Assembly (NCBI GenBank): GCA_016190755.1 | Contig: JACPPY010000092.1 | Coordinates: 1-35,658, forward strand | Reading direction: 5' to 3' | Length of the DNA: 35,658 nt | DNA from: Chloroflexota bacterium | GTDB taxonomy: Bacteria; Chloroflexota; Dehalococcoidia; JACPPY01 | Shown: one piece after another, positions 33,891 through 35,658 of the stretch | How positions within the stretch are numbered: the stretch's first letter is position 1 | Layout: each line of letters opens with the position of its first letter | Notes under the pieces: model-generated | What the model was told of the DNA's origin: nothing | The model's database searches: none | What the model saw: the letters and a program-made list of their open reading frames with translations, nothing else | Position numbers and translations under genes: made by a program

Positions 33891-35658
33891 ACGTGGTGAT
33901 CGATATCACCTTGTCACCCTGCTCCGGCTTCATCAGAGATACGCCTTGCGCGCTACGCCCGACGATGCGTATGCCCTCGACATTCGTGCGTAGTACCATC
34001 CCTGTTGCGGACATAATAATGACTTCCTGTTCCGGCGATACCAAGCGCGCTGCTGTGACATCGCCTGTCTTCGCTGTGATCTGGTGAGCCTTAATACCCA
34101 CGCCACCCCTGGAGTGGCAGGGGAACCGCGAAGCCTGGGTCAATTTACCGTACCCGTGGGACGTAACTGTTAGCAAGTACGATCCGGGGAACACCCTGTC
34201 CATTCCCGCAACCAGGTTGCCGGGGGCCAACCTCATGCCGCGAACGCCTCCGCTGGTCCGCGAGGCCAGCCGGAGTCTGTCGGCGCAGAACCTCACGGCC
34301 TGCCCTTTTTGGCTCACAATTATTATGTCGTCTCCTTCCTCCACCAACACCGCGGACACGAGCTCATCGCCCTTCTCCAGGTTGGTCGCGATTATGCCGC
34401 TGCTGCGCACTGCAGCAAACGCGCTCAGGGACGTCTTCTTCACTTCTCCTGCCGCGGTGACCATAACCAGGAAACTGTCGGCCAGGAAATTATTCACGGC
34501 CAGCATCGCCGTGATGTGTTCTTTTTCGTCTATGGGGATAAGAGCCACCAGGGGGGTACCCTTCGTAGCACGGGAGGAGTCCTGTGAGATCTCATAGCAC
34601 TTCAAAGAGTAGACCTTCCCCTTATTGGTGAAGAAAAGCAGCTTTGCATGCGTGTCGGCCACCTGTAGCATATGCACAGCATCTGCTTCACGCACCGCCA
34701 TGCCGGTTGCACCACGCCCACCGCGTCGTTGTGAGCGGTAGGCATCGCAGGAGACCCTCTTCACGTATCCACGGTACGACAGTGTCAGCACCACCTGCTG
34801 GTGGGGAATCAGGTCCTCAATGTTCTCCTCTCCCACCTCATCGGCCCGTATCTCCGTACGTCTGTCATCGCCGTACTTCGTCTTAAGGTCGTGCACCTCC
34901 TGTTTCACAAGGTGCAACACCTTGCGCGGGTTGGCCAGCAGATCCTCCAGGTAGGCCATTGTCTTGAGCAGGCCAGCATATTCCTCAGCTATTTTTTGTC
35001 TTTCCAGCGAAGCCAGGCGGCGTAGCTGCATGTCAAGTATCGCCTGCGCCTGTATCTCGCTTATGTTCAACTTTTGCATCAGGGCAGTACGCGCCTCTTC
35101 AGGAGTGGCCGAACCACGAATTATCGCAATGGTCAGGTCGAGGTTATCCAGTGCGGCACGCAGGCCTTCCAATATGTGGGCCCTCTCCCTGGCTTTCGCC
35201 AGGTCGAAGCGTGAACGCCGGGTGATAACCTTCTGACGGAAATCGACATAGCACTCTAGCGCCTTGCGCAGTGAAAGTGTGAGCGGTTGGCCATCCACAA
35301 GCGCCAGCATATTCACGTGGAAAGCGGACCTCATCTGGGTGTGCTTGTACAGGTTCCGCAATACAATCTGGGGTTGCGCATCCCTTCTAAGCTCGACGAC
35401 TACGCGCATACCGTGCCGGTCTGATTCGTCACGGACCTCGGAAATGCCGTCCACGACTTTGTCCCGCGCCAGCTCGGCAATGCGCTCAACAAGCACCGCC
35501 TTGTTAACCTGGTAGGGCAACTCAGTCACGATGATAGCGCTGCGCCCTCGCGCCAGCTCTTCGACATCCGCTCTGGCTTCGATTGTGATCCTACCCTGGC
35601 CCATGGTGTAGGCGTTCCTTATCCCAGCCAGGCCACGTATGATGCCGCCGGTCGGGAA
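33856..35658 (-). CDS. gyrA: DNA gyrase subunit A, C-terminal part (5' end outside window)
   Basis: A 600-codon 3' portion of gyrA; the frame is open to the right edge, starting FPTGGIIRGLAGIRNAYTMG, so about 200-250 N-terminal residues including the active-site Tyr lie outside. Visible parts are the tower and coiled-coil region (DFRQKVITRRSRFDLAKARE), then the six-bladed C-terminal beta-pinwheel with the GyrA box QRRGGRG (canonical form QRRGGKG), which is needed to wrap DNA and introduce negative supercoils. The box distinguishes gyrase from topoisomerase IV ParC. The glycoside hydrolase-like gene follows at its 3' end with slight overlap. Confidence 0.96.
   Translation of the reverse strand, partial: FPTGGIIRGLAGIRNAYTMGQGRITIEARADVEELARGRSAIIVTELPYQVNKAVLVERIAELARDKVVDGISEVRDESDRHGMRVVVELRRDAQPQIVLRNLYKHTQMRSAFHVNMLALVDGQPLTLSLRKALECYVDFRQKVITRRSRFDLAKARERAHILEGLRAALDNLDLTIAIIRGSATPEEARTALMQKLNISEIQAQAILDMQLRRLASLERQKIAEEYAGLLKTMAYLEDLLANPRKVLHLVKQEVHDLKTKYGDDRRTEIRADEVGEENIEDLIPHQQVVLTLSYRGYVKRVSCDAYRSQRRGGRGATGMAVREADAVHMLQVADTHAKLLFFTNKGKVYSLKCYEISQDSSRATKGTPLVALIPIDEKEHITAMLAVNNFLADSFLVMVTAAGEVKKTSLSAFAAVRSSGIIATNLEKGDELVSAVLVEEGDDIIIVSQKGQAVRFCADRLRLASRTSGGVRGMRLAPGNLVAGMDRVFPGSYLLTVTSHGYGKLTQASRFPCHSRGGVGIKAHQITAKTGDVTAARLVSPEQEVIIMSATGMVLRTNVEGIRIVGRSAQGVSLMKPEQGDKVISITTFESDNAPAAKP

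Overview
The window looks like chromosome from an uncultivated anaerobic bacterium, most likely a Chloroflexota member of the Dehalococcoidia type. That placement is inference: it rests on the mix of a split (two-gene) pyruvate carboxylase, DUF1786, DUF2851, a stand-alone DUF2344 protein, CIRCE-controlled groESL, a UGSC-type selenoprotein and an NrfC/NrfD pair. No rRNA or marker tree is available to settle it.

Left part (1-4400). A DUF1786 protein and a small ferredoxin with its own promoter and terminator are followed by tRNA-Leu(TAG). Beside the tRNA lies a small decaying defence/accessory segment: a HicB antitoxin with a frameshifted HicA toxin, a solitary type I-C-like CRISPR repeat, an intact cas2, a cas1 reduced to its C-terminal catalytic half, and about 450 bp of non-coding debris.

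Centre-left (4400-6620). A copper-binding cupredoxin lipoprotein sits under a notable hairpin plus palindrome. Next is the most interesting gene in the window: a 554-residue protein in which an in-frame TGA falls exactly at the U of a U-G-S-C motif, so it is very probably a selenoprotein of the UGSC family. Here that domain is fused to a second large domain. A short stem-loop starts 5 nt after the TGA.

Centre (6740-20320). Metabolic genes: split pyruvate carboxylase (pycB-pycA), a four-cluster Fe-S protein with an NrfD membrane anchor but no catalytic molybdoenzyme subunit, an adenine deaminase-like amidohydrolase, a thiolase, an orphan OmpR-type response regulator, a DUF488 protein, a flavin reductase-like protein, a small membrane protein, an FAD-dependent dehydrogenase, and the MeaB GTPase. 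Together they suggest anaplerotic carboxylation, acyl-CoA and B12-dependent (methylmalonyl-CoA-type) metabolism, and anaerobic electron transfer.

Right part (20450-35658). A PadR/HAAS signalling pair, a GalT-like uridylyltransferase, a tightly packed run (DUF2344 - M48 Ste24-like protease - histidine phosphatase - TilS), tsaD, DUF2851, an XRE-type regulator, groES-groEL with a clear promoter, CIRCE operator and terminator, a glycoside-hydrolase-like alpha/alpha-barrel protein, and the 3' two-thirds of gyrA, which runs off the right edge.
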